The notes: a model not told the origin generated them from the letters alone. 12,665 nucleotides of DNA from an uncultured Clostridia bacterium (GCA_934281515.1 CAKQXG010000052.1:1-12665), one strand, 5' to 3'; positions 5,459 through 12,665 are shown, counted from the stretch's first letter. Program-made: numbers and translations.

Positions 5459-6700
5459 ATGACAAGATACGAATTGGCAAAAAAAGCCTACGCCGCAATA
5501 GGCGTTGATACGGACAAGGCAATAGAAACGCTGAAAAACGTTGCGGTGTCGGTACATTGTTGGCAAGGTGACGACGTCGTCGGCTTTGACAGCAAACAAA
5601 GCTTGTCCGGCGGCATACAGACAACGGGCAACTACCCCGGCAAGGCAACTACTCCCGAACAACTGATGGCGGACATCGACAAGGCATTTAGCCTTATCCC
5701 CGGCAAAAAGAAACTTAACTTGCATGCAAGCTACGCTATTTTCGGCGAAGGCGAAGAGGTGGGGCGTGACGAAATACAACCCAAGCACTTTGCCAAGTGG
5801 GTGGAGTTTGCCAAGGAGCGCGGCATCGGCCTGGACTTCAATCCGACGTTTTTTGCTCACCCTATGGTCAAGGACAACCTTACGCTCAGCAGTCCCGACG
5901 AGGCGGTGCGCGGCTACTGGGTGCGCCACGGCATACGGTGTATCGAGATTGCCGAGTACTTTGCCGAAGAAACGGGCGTGCCTTGCGTAATCAACTTCTG
6001 GATCCCCGACGGCTACAAAGATGTGCCTGCCGACCGAATGGGACCGCGTGCAAGATACCTGAAGAGCATGGACGAAATTCTTGCCACGCCCTACGACAAG
6101 AGCAAGGTGTTTGTAACGCTTGAAAGCAAGGTTTTCGGTATAGGCCTTGAAAGTTACACCGTCGGCAGCGCAGAGTTTTGCCTGTCCTACGCCGACAGCC
6201 GCCACATCACCCCGCTTATGGACAACGGCCACTATCACCCGACGGAACTGGTGTCGGACAAGATAAGCGCGCTGTTGCTGTTTAACGACCACATCGCCCT
6301 GCACATTACGCGCGGCGTGCGTTGGGACAGCGACCACGTGGTGCTGTTTGACGACGAAACAAAGGAGATCGCCAAGGAGATTGTTCGCAACGACGCACTT
6401 GACAGAGTGTTTATCGCAACCGACTACTTCGACGCGAGCATCAACCGTATTTCGGCATGGGTAACAGGCGTGCGTAACGTACAGAAAGCATTATTAAATG
6501 CACTGCTTATGCCATTTGAACAGTTGAAAGTGCTGCAAAACGAGTGCAACTTTACCAAACTTATGGTAATGCAGGAAGAACTTAAAACCATGGACTTCGG
6601 CGCAGTGTGGGAGCAATACTTGTTCGCATGCGGAGTGCAGGCAAACTACTACGACGAGATTGCCGCATACGAAAAGAACGTACTATCCAAGCGTATCTAG
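5459..6700 (+). CDS. rhaA: L-rhamnose isomerase
   Basis: 413 residues, against 419 in E. coli, so full length. It interconverts L-rhamnose and L-rhamnulose with divalent metal (usually manganese), the first step of the pathway, and is normally a cytoplasmic tetramer. The TIM-barrel sequence carries the expected blocks: VSVHCWQGDDVVGF near residue 30, LNLHASY, LDFNPTFFAHP, NFWIPDGYKD, a metal-ligand Glu in LESK (222), DNGHYHPTE (255-263) and VRWDSDHVV (287-295) with the paired Asp residues 290 and 292. The start ATG at 5459 has an AAGGAG ribosome site; the frame is open further upstream to 5327, but the extension matches nothing in the family. It is the middle gene of the rhaB-A-D operon and is followed by rhaD after 25 nt. 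Confidence 0.96.
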   Translation: MTRYELAKKAYAAIGVDTDKAIETLKNVAVSVHCWQGDDVVGFDSKQSLSGGIQTTGNYPGKATTPEQLMADIDKAFSLIPGKKKLNLHASYAIFGEGEEVGRDEIQPKHFAKWVEFAKERGIGLDFNPTFFAHPMVKDNLTLSSPDEAVRGYWVRHGIRCIEIAEYFAEETGVPCVINFWIPDGYKDVPADRMGPRARYLKSMDEILATPYDKSKVFVTLESKVFGIGLESYTVGSAEFCLSYADSRHITPLMDNGHYHPTELVSDKISALLLFNDHIALHITRGVRWDSDHVVLFDDETKEIAKEIVRNDALDRVFIATDYFDASINRISAWVTGVRNVQKALLNALLMPFEQLKVLQNECNFTKLMVMQEELKTMDFGAVWEQYLFACGVQANYYDEIAAYEKNVLSKRI

Positions 6701-6725
6701 CGCAAGCCCGCAAAGGAGAAATACA

Positions 6726-7547
6726 ATGAAAAACATTTTGCAATCCAAGTTTATTGAAGAAATGTGCGACGTTACGGCAAATATGTACCGCCAGGGTTGG
6801 GACGAACGCAACGGCGGCAACGTGTCGGTTATTTTGGACGAGGCGGAAGTTTCCGAGTATCTTGATACAAACAAAATTTTGCGTACCATACCGCTCAACT
6901 TTGTTTGCGACAAGTCGCTTGCAGGCAAGTACTTCTTGTTTACCGGCACGGGCAAGTACTTCAAAAACGTAAAGAAAGACCCCGAAACAAACCTCGGCGT
7001 CATTCGCATTGCCGACGACTGTGCCACTGCGGAGCTGCTGTGGGGTTGGAAAGACGGCGGCAAGTTTACCAGCGAATGTCCCGCACACTTGATGACGCAC
7101 GCCACACGCCTTGCCAAAGACCAAAACCATAGGATTGTCATGCACACTCACCCGACGTACACGATGTGTATGTCCGCTGTAGTCAAAACCGACGACAGAG
7201 TGTTTACGGAAAAGTTGTGGCGCAGCAACACCGAAGCGATAGTTGTGTTTCCCGACGGCGTAGGCGTACTGCCTTGCATGATTTGCGGTACGGAAGAAAT
7301 CGGCCGCGCTACTGCCGACAAAATGAACGACTACCGCCTTGTCGTATGGACAAATCACGGTATCTACGGTACGGGCAAGGATATCGACGAAACGTTCGGC
7401 CTTATCGAAACGGTGGAAAAAACGGCGCAAGTGTACATGCTGACGCTTGGTCACGTTGTCAATCAAATCGGCGACGACGTACTGCAAGGTCTGGTTGATT
7501 TGTGGCACCTCAAACCCTTGGACGGCATCCTGGGTAAAAAGGCGTAA
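6726..7547 (+). CDS. rhaD: Rhamnulose-1-phosphate aldolase
   Basis: 273 residues, against 274 in E. coli. It is a class II (zinc) aldolase that cleaves L-rhamnulose 1-phosphate to dihydroxyacetone phosphate and L-lactaldehyde. The catalytic residues are in place: the acid/base Glu 117 in SECPAHL and the zinc ligands His 140 and His 142 in MHTHPTY and His 211 in TNHGIYGTG, each at or one residue from its E. coli position. Near the N-terminus GWDERNGGNVS is the conserved family glycine-rich segment. The start ATG at 6726 is preceded by AAAGGAGA; an in-frame ATG at 6660 lies inside rhaA and is not used. It is the last gene of the operon, with a terminator 65 nt downstream. No gene for lactaldehyde reduction or oxidation is nearby, so that product must be handled elsewhere. 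Confidence 0.96.
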   Translation: MKNILQSKFIEEMCDVTANMYRQGWDERNGGNVSVILDEAEVSEYLDTNKILRTIPLNFVCDKSLAGKYFLFTGTGKYFKNVKKDPETNLGVIRIADDCATAELLWGWKDGGKFTSECPAHLMTHATRLAKDQNHRIVMHTHPTYTMCMSAVVKTDDRVFTEKLWRSNTEAIVVFPDGVGVLPCMICGTEEIGRATADKMNDYRLVVWTNHGIYGTGKDIDETFGLIETVEKTAQVYMLTLGHVVNQIGDDVLQGLVDLWHLKPLDGILGKKA

Positions 7548-7611
7548 CGCAAGTCGTAGCGAAGAAAAAGCAACCTATTGTAACTAAAAACACAATACGT
7601 ATGCAAAAATC

Positions 7612-7644
7612 AAGGGCATTTCGCACTGAACGAAGTGCCCTTTT
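7612..7644 (+). terminator. Factor-independent terminator after rhaD
   Basis: AAGGGCATTTCG (7612-7623) pairs with CGAAGTGCCCTT (7631-7642), twelve pairs including one G-U, with a 7-nt loop, followed by a TTTT tract to 7644. It closes the rhaBAD operon. Confidence 0.85.
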
Positions 7645-7734
7645 GCATTTGGTTGCGAAATAAAGTAAAGCGTATGTTTGTTTATGTACAGGGCAATAAA
7701 AGTATCAGTTTTGACAAAAGTAACAAATAGTATA

Positions 7735-7763
7735 TTTACCTTTTGGCAAAAACGCGTTATAAT
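7735..7763 (+). promoter_or_regulatory. Promoter for the amidohydrolase-ABC unit
   Basis: TTTACC (7735-7740, four of six) is 17 nt before a perfect TATAAT (7758-7763). Predicted start is near 7770, giving a leader of about 55 nt. The leader holds a 6-bp inverted repeat, GTCACG (7783-7788) with CGTGAC (7806-7811), ending just before the AGGAG ribosome site (7814-7818). An upstream TTGACA at 7711 has no -10 box at a good distance. Confidence 0.65.
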
Positions 7764-7826
7764 GCAATCGGTGAAGTTTACCGTCACGACAAAACTGTTT
7801 GACAACGTGACACAGGAGAGTGTACA

Positions 7827-9167
7827 ATGAACATCGAACGTATCAAAAACGCAGTGCAAAAACACGCCGCCGAGATTCTTGCGGCGGAAAGATACATCTG
7901 GCAACATCCCGAAACGGGCTACACAGAGTGGCAAACATCGGCATACCTGGAAAACATTTTTGAGCAGGCAGGGTACGTACTGCACAAGGCAGGCAATATT
8001 CCGGGTTTTTACACCGATATCGACACGGGTAAACCCGGTCCCAAGGTGCTTGTATTGTGCGAGCTTGACGCGCTGTATGTGCCTAACCACGCCGAAGCAG
8101 TCAACGGCAATGCCCATGCTTGCGGGCACCATGCGCAATGCGCCGCTATGGTAGGTATAGCACTTGCGCTTAAGGAACCACACGTGTTGGACGGACTCAG
8201 CGGCTCAATCCGTTTGTGCGCCGTGCCTGCCGAAGAGGAAATTCAAGCCGACTTCCGCGAAACTTTGCGTCGGCAAGGCATAATCAGATACTACGGCGGT
8301 AAGGATGAGTTTTTGTACCGCGGTTACTTCGACGGCGTGGAGATGGCGTTTATGTTCCACACCGGACCCGGCATGAAAAACCTGTTTGACGTACACGCAG
8401 GTTGTAACGGCAATATACAAAAGCGTTTTGTGTACCACGGCGTGGCTTCGCATGCAGGCGGCAGTCCGCAAAACGGCGTCAACGCGCTTTATGCGGCAAC
8501 GTTGTCGCTAAACGCAATCAATGCACTGCGCGAGACGTTTGCCGACTACGACCACGTGCGCGTGCATCCCATCATGACCGAAGGCGGCAATTCCGTCAGC
8601 GTAATTCCGTCAAGAACACAGCTGGAAACTCTTATTCGCGGCAAGTCGCTTGCGGTCATCGGCAAAACCAACGTAAAAGTAAACCACGCGATAGCTTCAG
8701 GTGCGCTTGCCATGGGCGCAACGGTCACCGTAACCGACCGCACGGGAGCCGCTCCGCTGAACAACAGCAGAGAACTGCGTCAGGTTGCCGTCGACGCATT
8801 GACGGAGCTTGTCGGCGCTGAGCCAATCCGCGTTACGGAAAACTGGGGCGGCGCTAGCACAGATATGGGCGACCTTAGTTGCGTTATGCCTGTCATCCAC
8901 CCATATGTGGCAGGCGCGGCAGGCAAAAGTCACGGCGACGATTACCGCATAGACGAGCCGAACAAGGCATGTGTGCTGTCGGCGCAGGCGCAAGTGGCGG
9001 TGCTTACAAAGCTACTACAGGACGGGGCTAAACTTGCCAAGTACGTTGCCGAAAACTATGTTGCGCCCTATCCGAGCAAGGAAGCGTTCTTTGCCGAGTG
9101 GGATAAGTTTATTTCCGACAAGGAACTCGTAACCTACGGCGACGGAGAAATAATCGTAAAGGAATAG
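7827..9167 (+). CDS. M20-family amidohydrolase (aminoacyl or amidobenzoyl-glutamate hydrolase-like)
   Basis: 446 residues. A metal-dependent amide hydrolase of the M20 peptidase superfamily, related to the bacterial amidohydrolase group that includes AbgA/AbgB and hippurate hydrolase-like enzymes; substrate unknown. Visible features in order: the WQHPETGYTE N-terminal motif of M20D enzymes (about 25-34), VLVLCELDALYV near 75 with the usual metal-site Asp, ACGHH (98-102, Cys 99 and His 101), PAEEE (Glu 136 and 137, catalytic acid region), His 178 in MFHTGP, the dimerisation-domain start near 190 (YHGVASHAGG), and His 369 in GKSHGDDYRI. All expected residues are present and the length is normal. 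The ribosome site is AGGAG, 8 nt before the ATG. The ABC ATPase gene follows after 17 nt, probably in one transcript. It might process an amino-acid conjugate or peptide; a transport partner is only a guess. Confidence 0.88.
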   Translation: MNIERIKNAVQKHAAEILAAERYIWQHPETGYTEWQTSAYLENIFEQAGYVLHKAGNIPGFYTDIDTGKPGPKVLVLCELDALYVPNHAEAVNGNAHACGHHAQCAAMVGIALALKEPHVLDGLSGSIRLCAVPAEEEIQADFRETLRRQGIIRYYGGKDEFLYRGYFDGVEMAFMFHTGPGMKNLFDVHAGCNGNIQKRFVYHGVASHAGGSPQNGVNALYAATLSLNAINALRETFADYDHVRVHPIMTEGGNSVSVIPSRTQLETLIRGKSLAVIGKTNVKVNHAIASGALAMGATVTVTDRTGAAPLNNSRELRQVAVDALTELVGAEPIRVTENWGGASTDMGDLSCVMPVIHPYVAGAAGKSHGDDYRIDEPNKACVLSAQAQVAVLTKLLQDGAKLAKYVAENYVAPYPSKEAFFAEWDKFISDKELVTYGDGEIIVKE

Positions 9168-9184
9168 AAAACCGAGGAATCGAA

Positions 9185-9922
9185 ATGCCGCAAATTGACG
9201 TAAAGGGACTGACCGTCACCTACATCGACAAAAACAAGAAGGAGACCGTCGCGCTCGACAATCTTGACGCGACCTTTTCGTCAGGCGCGTTTTCCGTCGT
9301 GACGGGAGTTTCCGGTTGCGGCAAAAGCACTTTACTCAAAGCCGTCGGCGGCTTTTTCGACTTCGACGGGCATATCTACATCGACGGAGCAGATGCCGAC
9401 GACATCCCCACAAAGAAACGAAATTTTGCATACGTATCGCAGGATTTTGTACTTTATCCCGGCATGACGGTGTTTGACAACATCGCTTTTCCGCTAAAAG
9501 TGGCGCGTTGGCAAAAGGAACAGATTGTTGCCGCCGTCAAAGACATTGCCGAACGTATGGGGTTGACCGACTGTCTTACCCGTTTGCCGCGGCACTTGTC
9601 GGGCGGTCAACAACAGCGCGTGGCACTTGCCCGAGCATTGGTCAAACATCCCGACGTTTGCTTGTTTGACGAACCGCTTAGTAATGTCGATCCTGTCAGA
9701 CGGCAGGAAATACGCAACTACATTCGTACCGTAACAAAGGCGCTCGGATGTACTTGCATATACGTCACTCACGATCTTGACGATATCAGGCAACTTGCCG
9801 ATGCGGTGTATGTCATCGCCGACAAAAAGATGGTTTTTTGCGGTACGGTTGCGGAATTTCTTGCATGTCGCGATCCGCATGTTACGGCTGTCAAAGCTGT
9901 CGAAGGAGGTGTGCCGCAATGA
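9185..9922 (+). CDS. ABC transporter ATP-binding protein
   Basis: 245 residues, one ATPase domain with every core motif: Walker A GVSGCGKST (Lys 47), Q-loop SQDF (Gln 86), signature LSGGQQQR (138-145), Walker B CLFDEP with catalytic Glu 163, D-loop SNVD and H-loop His 196 in YVTHD. The type, with 'LSNVDPVRRQEIRNYIR' after Walker B, resembles the sugar, spermidine and iron importers (MalK/PotA group), but it ends too soon to hold their C-terminal TOBE regulatory domain. The start is preceded by GAGGAA. The next gene overlaps by 4 nt (ATGA), and its AAGGAGG site sits in this gene's last codons. No solute-binding protein or standard permease with an EAA loop is nearby, so the transported substrate cannot be read from the sequence. 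It may pair with the next gene product, or be a shared ATPase. Confidence 0.92.
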   Translation: MPQIDVKGLTVTYIDKNKKETVALDNLDATFSSGAFSVVTGVSGCGKSTLLKAVGGFFDFDGHIYIDGADADDIPTKKRNFAYVSQDFVLYPGMTVFDNIAFPLKVARWQKEQIVAAVKDIAERMGLTDCLTRLPRHLSGGQQQRVALARALVKHPDVCLFDEPLSNVDPVRRQEIRNYIRTVTKALGCTCIYVTHDLDDIRQLADAVYVIADKKMVFCGTVAEFLACRDPHVTAVKAVEGGVPQ

Positions 9923-10782
9923 AAACAAAACGTGCCGAGACGGATTTCACGGCAGACAGTCTGCCGCACACCCGTCCGCAGGTATTTTGGGATTGCATCA
10001 GGATTCGTCATCGATTGCTGTTTGCTTGCGGCGGTTTGTTGTTGGCATTTGCCTTGCCGCTTGTTGCGTTGTTACTTACTCGTGACGCAGTGCTTGCAAG
10101 CATTGCCGCCGACGTCGGTATTGCCGACTCTGACAAACTTCGGCAGATGTTTTACGCCGACATCATTTTTCACCTCGGCTACATTGTCGGTTACGCTTTG
10201 CTCGGCTTGGGCTTGGCAGGTACGGCGCGGGTTATCCGTCAACTTGCCTGGGCGGAGGGCGTATTTCTTCGCAGAGATTTTACCGACGGCATCAGGCTGA
10301 ACGGCGGTGTGTATGTAATCGTGTTTGTGTTGCTCGGCGCGGTGCGCCTTGTATGCGCAGTCATGGATCAAGCTACGGCAAACGACATTGTGTGGGCGGC
10401 GGTCAAATATATGCCGTCTGTAACTGCGGTGGTGTTGCTCGCGCCGATAGCGTTGCTTGTGCTAAACCAAGCGGCGGTGTACCAAAGTAAGGTACTGAAA
10501 CTGTGCAAAAACGCTACGTTGATGTATTTCCGCACGCTGCCGACAACTTTTGTCGCAACGTTGTGCGCCCTGTTGCCGTACGCAGGTACTATGCTGTTGG
10601 AATCGTTTCCCGTGCCCGTATACGCCAAGCCGCTGTTTGTTGCGTTGTATGTCTGCGTGTTGTTGCCCTTTACTCAACTGGGCGAATTTCTGTATTGCAG
10701 TAGTTTGTTTGACAAGTTTATCAACCACACGTCCCATCCGCAAATGGTGGACAAGGGCGTATGGCGCAAACCGCAAGCTTAA
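9919..10782 (+). CDS. Six-span membrane protein, YesL/DUF624-like
   Basis: 287 residues starting at an ATG that overlaps the ABC gene stop (ATGA); AAGGAGG lies 8 nt upstream. In-frame sequence back to 9838 is inside the ABC gene and is not used. Hydrophobic segments at about 33-54, 82-102, 129-148, 165-183, 207-227 and 236-254 suggest six transmembrane helices with no cleavable signal peptide. The segment at 101-127, with 'R.L.W.EGVFLRRDFTDGI' before a hydrophobic helix, resembles the cytoplasmic loop of YesL/DUF624 proteins, where a G/E-rich motif and 'DF..G(I/F)K.N' follow; I rate this as a likely but unproven match. Those proteins have no settled function and are often found beside sugar-use genes. 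It could be a membrane partner of the ABC ATPase, but it lacks a clear permease EAA motif. Confidence 0.75.
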   Translation: MKTKRAETDFTADSLPHTRPQVFWDCIRIRHRLLFACGGLLLAFALPLVALLLTRDAVLASIAADVGIADSDKLRQMFYADIIFHLGYIVGYALLGLGLAGTARVIRQLAWAEGVFLRRDFTDGIRLNGGVYVIVFVLLGAVRLVCAVMDQATANDIVWAAVKYMPSVTAVVLLAPIALLVLNQAAVYQSKVLKLCKNATLMYFRTLPTTFVATLCALLPYAGTMLLESFPVPVYAKPLFVALYVCVLLPFTQLGEFLYCSSLFDKFINHTSHPQMVDKGVWRKPQA

Positions 10783-10930
10783 GTCTCTGCAACGACAGCG
10801 CGGTTGAGAAACGATTGGTGCGTCTGTAATACAGTCGGTCGGCAACAGGCGATTCGGTAAACGTCGTTTTTTGCGCTCGATTTGTTTGAACACTGTATCG
10901 ACCAACCAATATTGCAAAAAAGACAAACAA
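10783..10930. other. Non-coding stretch before the terminator
   Basis: Nothing codes here that I can support. The palindrome CTGTA-A-TACAG lies at about 10824-10834 and the 11-mer TCGGTCGGCAA at 10835-10845; the same 11-mer recurs at 11071-11081 just before the lipoprotein ribosome site. Confidence 0.35.
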
Positions 10931-10972
10931 AAAGACCGTTTTGGGAGATTTCTTTCCCGAAGCGGTCTTTTT
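10931..10972 (+). terminator. Strong factor-independent terminator of the amidohydrolase-ABC unit
   Basis: AAAGACCGTTTTGGGA (10931-10946) pairs over its whole length with TCCCGAAGCGGTCTTT (10955-10970), 16 pairs including two G-U, with an 8-nt loop that can close further. A five-T run ends at 10972. With A-rich sequence before the stem, it may also act on the opposite strand. Confidence 0.88.
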
Positions 10973-11007
10973 CGGTATCAAAAATGACAAAATTATCAAC
11001 TTGGATA

Positions 11008-11036
11008 TTTACAAAGGCTGTTGCCGACTGTAAGAT
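11008..11036 (+). promoter_or_regulatory. Probable promoter of the esterase lipoprotein gene
   Basis: TTTACA (11008-11013, five of six) is 17 nt before TAAGAT (11031-11036, four of six). Predicted start is near 11043, giving a leader of about 48 nt. An inverted repeat, TTGCCGACTG (11021-11030) with CGGTCGGCAA (11072-11081), has one arm in the promoter spacer and the other touching the AAGGAGG ribosome site (11080-11086). Confidence 0.5.
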
Positions 11037-11090
11037 TGTATCGTAGCAAAATATCTTCAATAAGTCGACCTCGGTCGGCAAGGAGGAACG

Positions 11091-12665
11091 ATGAAACAAC
11101 GCAAACTACTGTTGACGCTTGTGTTAGCCGTGTTTATTGCGGCTGTCGCATTGTTGGGCGCATGCGAAGTGACGCCTGCCTGCGAACACAAGTACGAGGC
11201 AAAGTACGACGAAACAAACCACTGGCAGGAGTGTTCGCTGTGCCACGACAAGAAGGACGTTGCGGCACACGACATCGCCGACGCGGTAACGCCGCCTACC
11301 TGCACCGAAAAGGGATATACAACGCACAAGTGCAAGGGGTGCGAGTATTCCTACCGTGACACCGAAACGGCAGTTGCCGACCATGACTATGAAACCAAGT
11401 ACGATGCCAACGGTCACTGGCAAGAGTGCAAGGAGTGCGGTCACAAAACGGAATCTGTCGCGCATGCGTTTACGGATGCCGTAACCGACCCCACATGCAC
11501 CGAGAACGGCTACACGACTCATGCTTGCAGCGGTTGCGAATATTCCTACAAAGATAGTGAAACACCTGCCGCTCACACGCCACGGCACGTCGACGCTACT
11601 GCGGCTACGCTTGTTGCCACAGGCATAAAAGAGCATTGGCTTTGTACGGCTTGTAACAAAACTTTTATCGACGAAACATGTACGACGGAAATTGACATCG
11701 TTGTGCCCAGGATTGCCAAAGTGATTGTCATGGCAGGGCAAAGCAACATGGTCGGCCATAGCGTAGTCGGCGACATCGACCAAAATCTGCTTGACAAGTA
11801 CAAACAAGGCTTTGATAACGTCAAAATTTTGTGGTCTTGCAACCCATATCAAAGCGGCGTTGTAAGCAACGAAACTTTCGTCTCCGTCAAACCGGGCATG
11901 GGCAAAAAGACTGCCACGTCAAACAATATAACATACGAATACTTTGGACCGGAACTCGGACTTGCGGCATACCTTGCCGAGCATTACCCCGACGAAACGT
12001 TCTACATCATCAAGGATGCAAGCGGCGCAACCACGCTTAACGCACATTGGTATTCGCCGTCGTCGCTCGGAATGTTGAGCAAAACCGCACTTCCGACAAA
12101 TAGCCTGTACGCTCACTTGCTTGACCGTGTGGAAACGGGCATGGGCTTGCTTGCCGACGACGGTATTGACGCACGCATTGTGTCCCTGATGTGGATGCAG
12201 GGCGAAAACGACTCCACGTCGATGCAGTCCGTCAATAGATACGGTACGTTGTGGAGTAACTTTGTCAAGGATCTGAAAGCCGAGTGGACAAAAAAACAAT
12301 ACCTTGATTTGACGGCAGGTTTGTCTACAATCGACGCAGGCATTACTCAACGTGACACGTGGAAATATCACGAAATTCTTAATACGTATAAGGAAATCTA
12401 CGCGTCAATGTCCGACAAGTCGGCGTTTATCGACGTTTCGGGTTGGGCGGTAACCAAACCTAATGATCTTGCGCATCTTAACTCTGTTTCTATGCTTCGT
12501 TTGGGACAGGAGTTCGGCGTGGCGTTTGACAACGTTGTCAACGGACTTACCCAAGTCGAATCCGCAAGTATATTTGACGGCGAAGGCACAGAACAAAATC
12601 CGTATATTATCAGAACCGAGCAAGATTTTGTCAAGTTTGCTATTCTGAGTTCCACCGAGAAGTAC
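11091..12665 (+). CDS. Lipoprotein with Cys/His repeats and SASA-type carbohydrate esterase domain (partial)
   Basis: 525 codons are open with no stop before the window edge, so the C-terminus is missing. The start has AAGGAGG. Residues 1-25 are a lipoprotein signal peptide ending in a lipobox (LLGAC, Cys 25), so the mature protein is anchored on the outer face of the membrane. Residues 33-97 and 98-162 are two tandem Cys/His repeats, with a third partial one at about 173-195. The catalytic domain is SGNH/SASA type (sialate O-acetylesterase and acetyl-polysaccharide esterase relatives): MAGQSNMVG with nucleophile Ser 218 (214-222), WMQGEND (Glu 372), and DLAH with probable Asp 459 and His 462 near the end, followed by a LG..FG helix. 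From about residue 495, FDGEGTEQNPYII resembles the start of GLUG-like or related cell-surface repeats. The likely task is removing acetyl groups from a glycan, but the natural substrate is unknown. Confidence 0.88.
   Translation, partial: MKQRKLLLTLVLAVFIAAVALLGACEVTPACEHKYEAKYDETNHWQECSLCHDKKDVAAHDIADAVTPPTCTEKGYTTHKCKGCEYSYRDTETAVADHDYETKYDANGHWQECKECGHKTESVAHAFTDAVTDPTCTENGYTTHACSGCEYSYKDSETPAAHTPRHVDATAATLVATGIKEHWLCTACNKTFIDETCTTEIDIVVPRIAKVIVMAGQSNMVGHSVVGDIDQNLLDKYKQGFDNVKILWSCNPYQSGVVSNETFVSVKPGMGKKTATSNNITYEYFGPELGLAAYLAEHYPDETFYIIKDASGATTLNAHWYSPSSLGMLSKTALPTNSLYAHLLDRVETGMGLLADDGIDARIVSLMWMQGENDSTSMQSVNRYGTLWSNFVKDLKAEWTKKQYLDLTAGLSTIDAGITQRDTWKYHEILNTYKEIYASMSDKSAFIDVSGWAVTKPNDLAHLNSVSMLRLGQEFGVAFDNVVNGLTQVESASIFDGEGTEQNPYIIRTEQDFVKFAILSSTEKY
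11187..11576 (+). repeat. Two tandem 65-residue Cys/His repeats in the lipoprotein
   Basis: Residues 33-97 and 98-162 align without gaps: H-(K/D)-Y-E-x-K-Y-D at the start, HWQECxxC, H, DAVT, PTCTE, GYTTH, CxGCEYSY and D(T/S)ET at the end. Each unit has two CxxC pairs (48/51 and 81/84; 113/116 and 146/149) plus Cys 71 or 136, and conserved His residues. Such units are common in surface proteins of gut Firmicutes. The paired cysteines could bind metal or form disulfides; the role is unknown, most likely a spacer or binding stalk between the lipid anchor and the enzyme domain. Confidence 0.8.

Noticed and set aside
5444..6337. Long open frame on the minus strand opposite rhaA (about 297 codons)
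   Set aside because: It has no ribosome site, no family-like protein, and lies opposite a clear rhamnose isomerase. The GC-rich codon choice of this genome (many GNC codons) leaves antisense frames open.
6582..7508. Long open frame on the minus strand opposite rhaD (about 308 codons)
   Set aside because: Same reason as for rhaA: a shadow of a gene with intact catalytic residues.
7711..7736. TTGACA at 7711 as the -35 box of the amidohydrolase promoter
   Set aside because: No acceptable -10 box lies 16-18 nt downstream; the TTTACC/TATAAT pair further on is better.
9838..9918. Earlier start for the six-span membrane protein
   Set aside because: It would lie inside the ABC gene without a ribosome site. 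The ATG at 9919 has AAGGAGG at a normal distance.
1..12665. CRISPR array, tRNA, rRNA, insertion sequence or phage genes
   Set aside because: I saw no regularly spaced repeats, cloverleaf sequences, transposase motifs or terminal inverted repeats. This was by eye, and tRNAscan-SE or a repeat finder could still reveal a weak one.

Overview
The window (12,665 nt, moderate GC) looks like chromosomal DNA of a gut-type Bacillota (Clostridia), perhaps a Christensenellales-like lineage. The signs are strong AAGGAGG-type ribosome sites on most genes, sigma-A promoters with 17-nt spacers, a BspA-like leucine-rich-repeat surface protein, and a lipoprotein with the Cys/His repeats common in gut Firmicutes. 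The lineage is an inference; there is no rRNA or marker gene here to prove it.

Layout. (1) 1-1074: the 3' end of a BspA-like LRR protein gene, then two small, tightly coupled genes of unknown function: a single-span membrane protein with a charged helical tail, and a 16-cysteine membrane protein. (2) 1075-2914: a 411-nt gap with a strong hairpin and a good promoter, then an exported, C-terminally anchored protein of unknown function. (3) 2953-7547: a complete L-rhamnose catabolic locus, with an AraC-family regulator on the minus strand facing rhaB-rhaA-rhaD on the plus strand across 117 nt. A factor-independent terminator follows rhaD. (4) 7735-10782: a promoter and a three-gene unit with an M20-type amidohydrolase, an ABC transporter ATPase without a recognisable partner permease, and a six-span membrane protein resembling the YesL/DUF624 type, ending in a strong terminator. 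(5) 11091 to the window end: an incomplete lipoprotein with two Cys/His repeats, a GQSNM-type (SASA/SGNH) carbohydrate esterase domain, and the start of a further C-terminal module.

How the genes fit together. RhaA isomerises L-rhamnose to L-rhamnulose, RhaB phosphorylates it and RhaD cleaves L-rhamnulose 1-phosphate to dihydroxyacetone phosphate and L-lactaldehyde. The divergent AraC protein is the obvious candidate rhamnose sensor. No rhamnose transporter, mutarotase or lactaldehyde-processing gene is in the window. The esterase lipoprotein and the YesL-like protein would fit the use of rhamnose-containing, acetylated plant polysaccharide, but they are in separate transcription units and this link is only a hypothesis.

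Most notable signals: the divergent regulator and rhaB start codons each sit 6-9 nt after a perfect TATAAT and have no Shine-Dalgarno sequence, unlike nearly every other gene here, which predicts leaderless or nearly leaderless mRNAs. Also notable are a rhamnulokinase that ends soon after its last conserved motif, the orphan ABC ATPase unit, and the small cysteine-rich membrane gene pair. I see no convincing previously undescribed multi-gene system.
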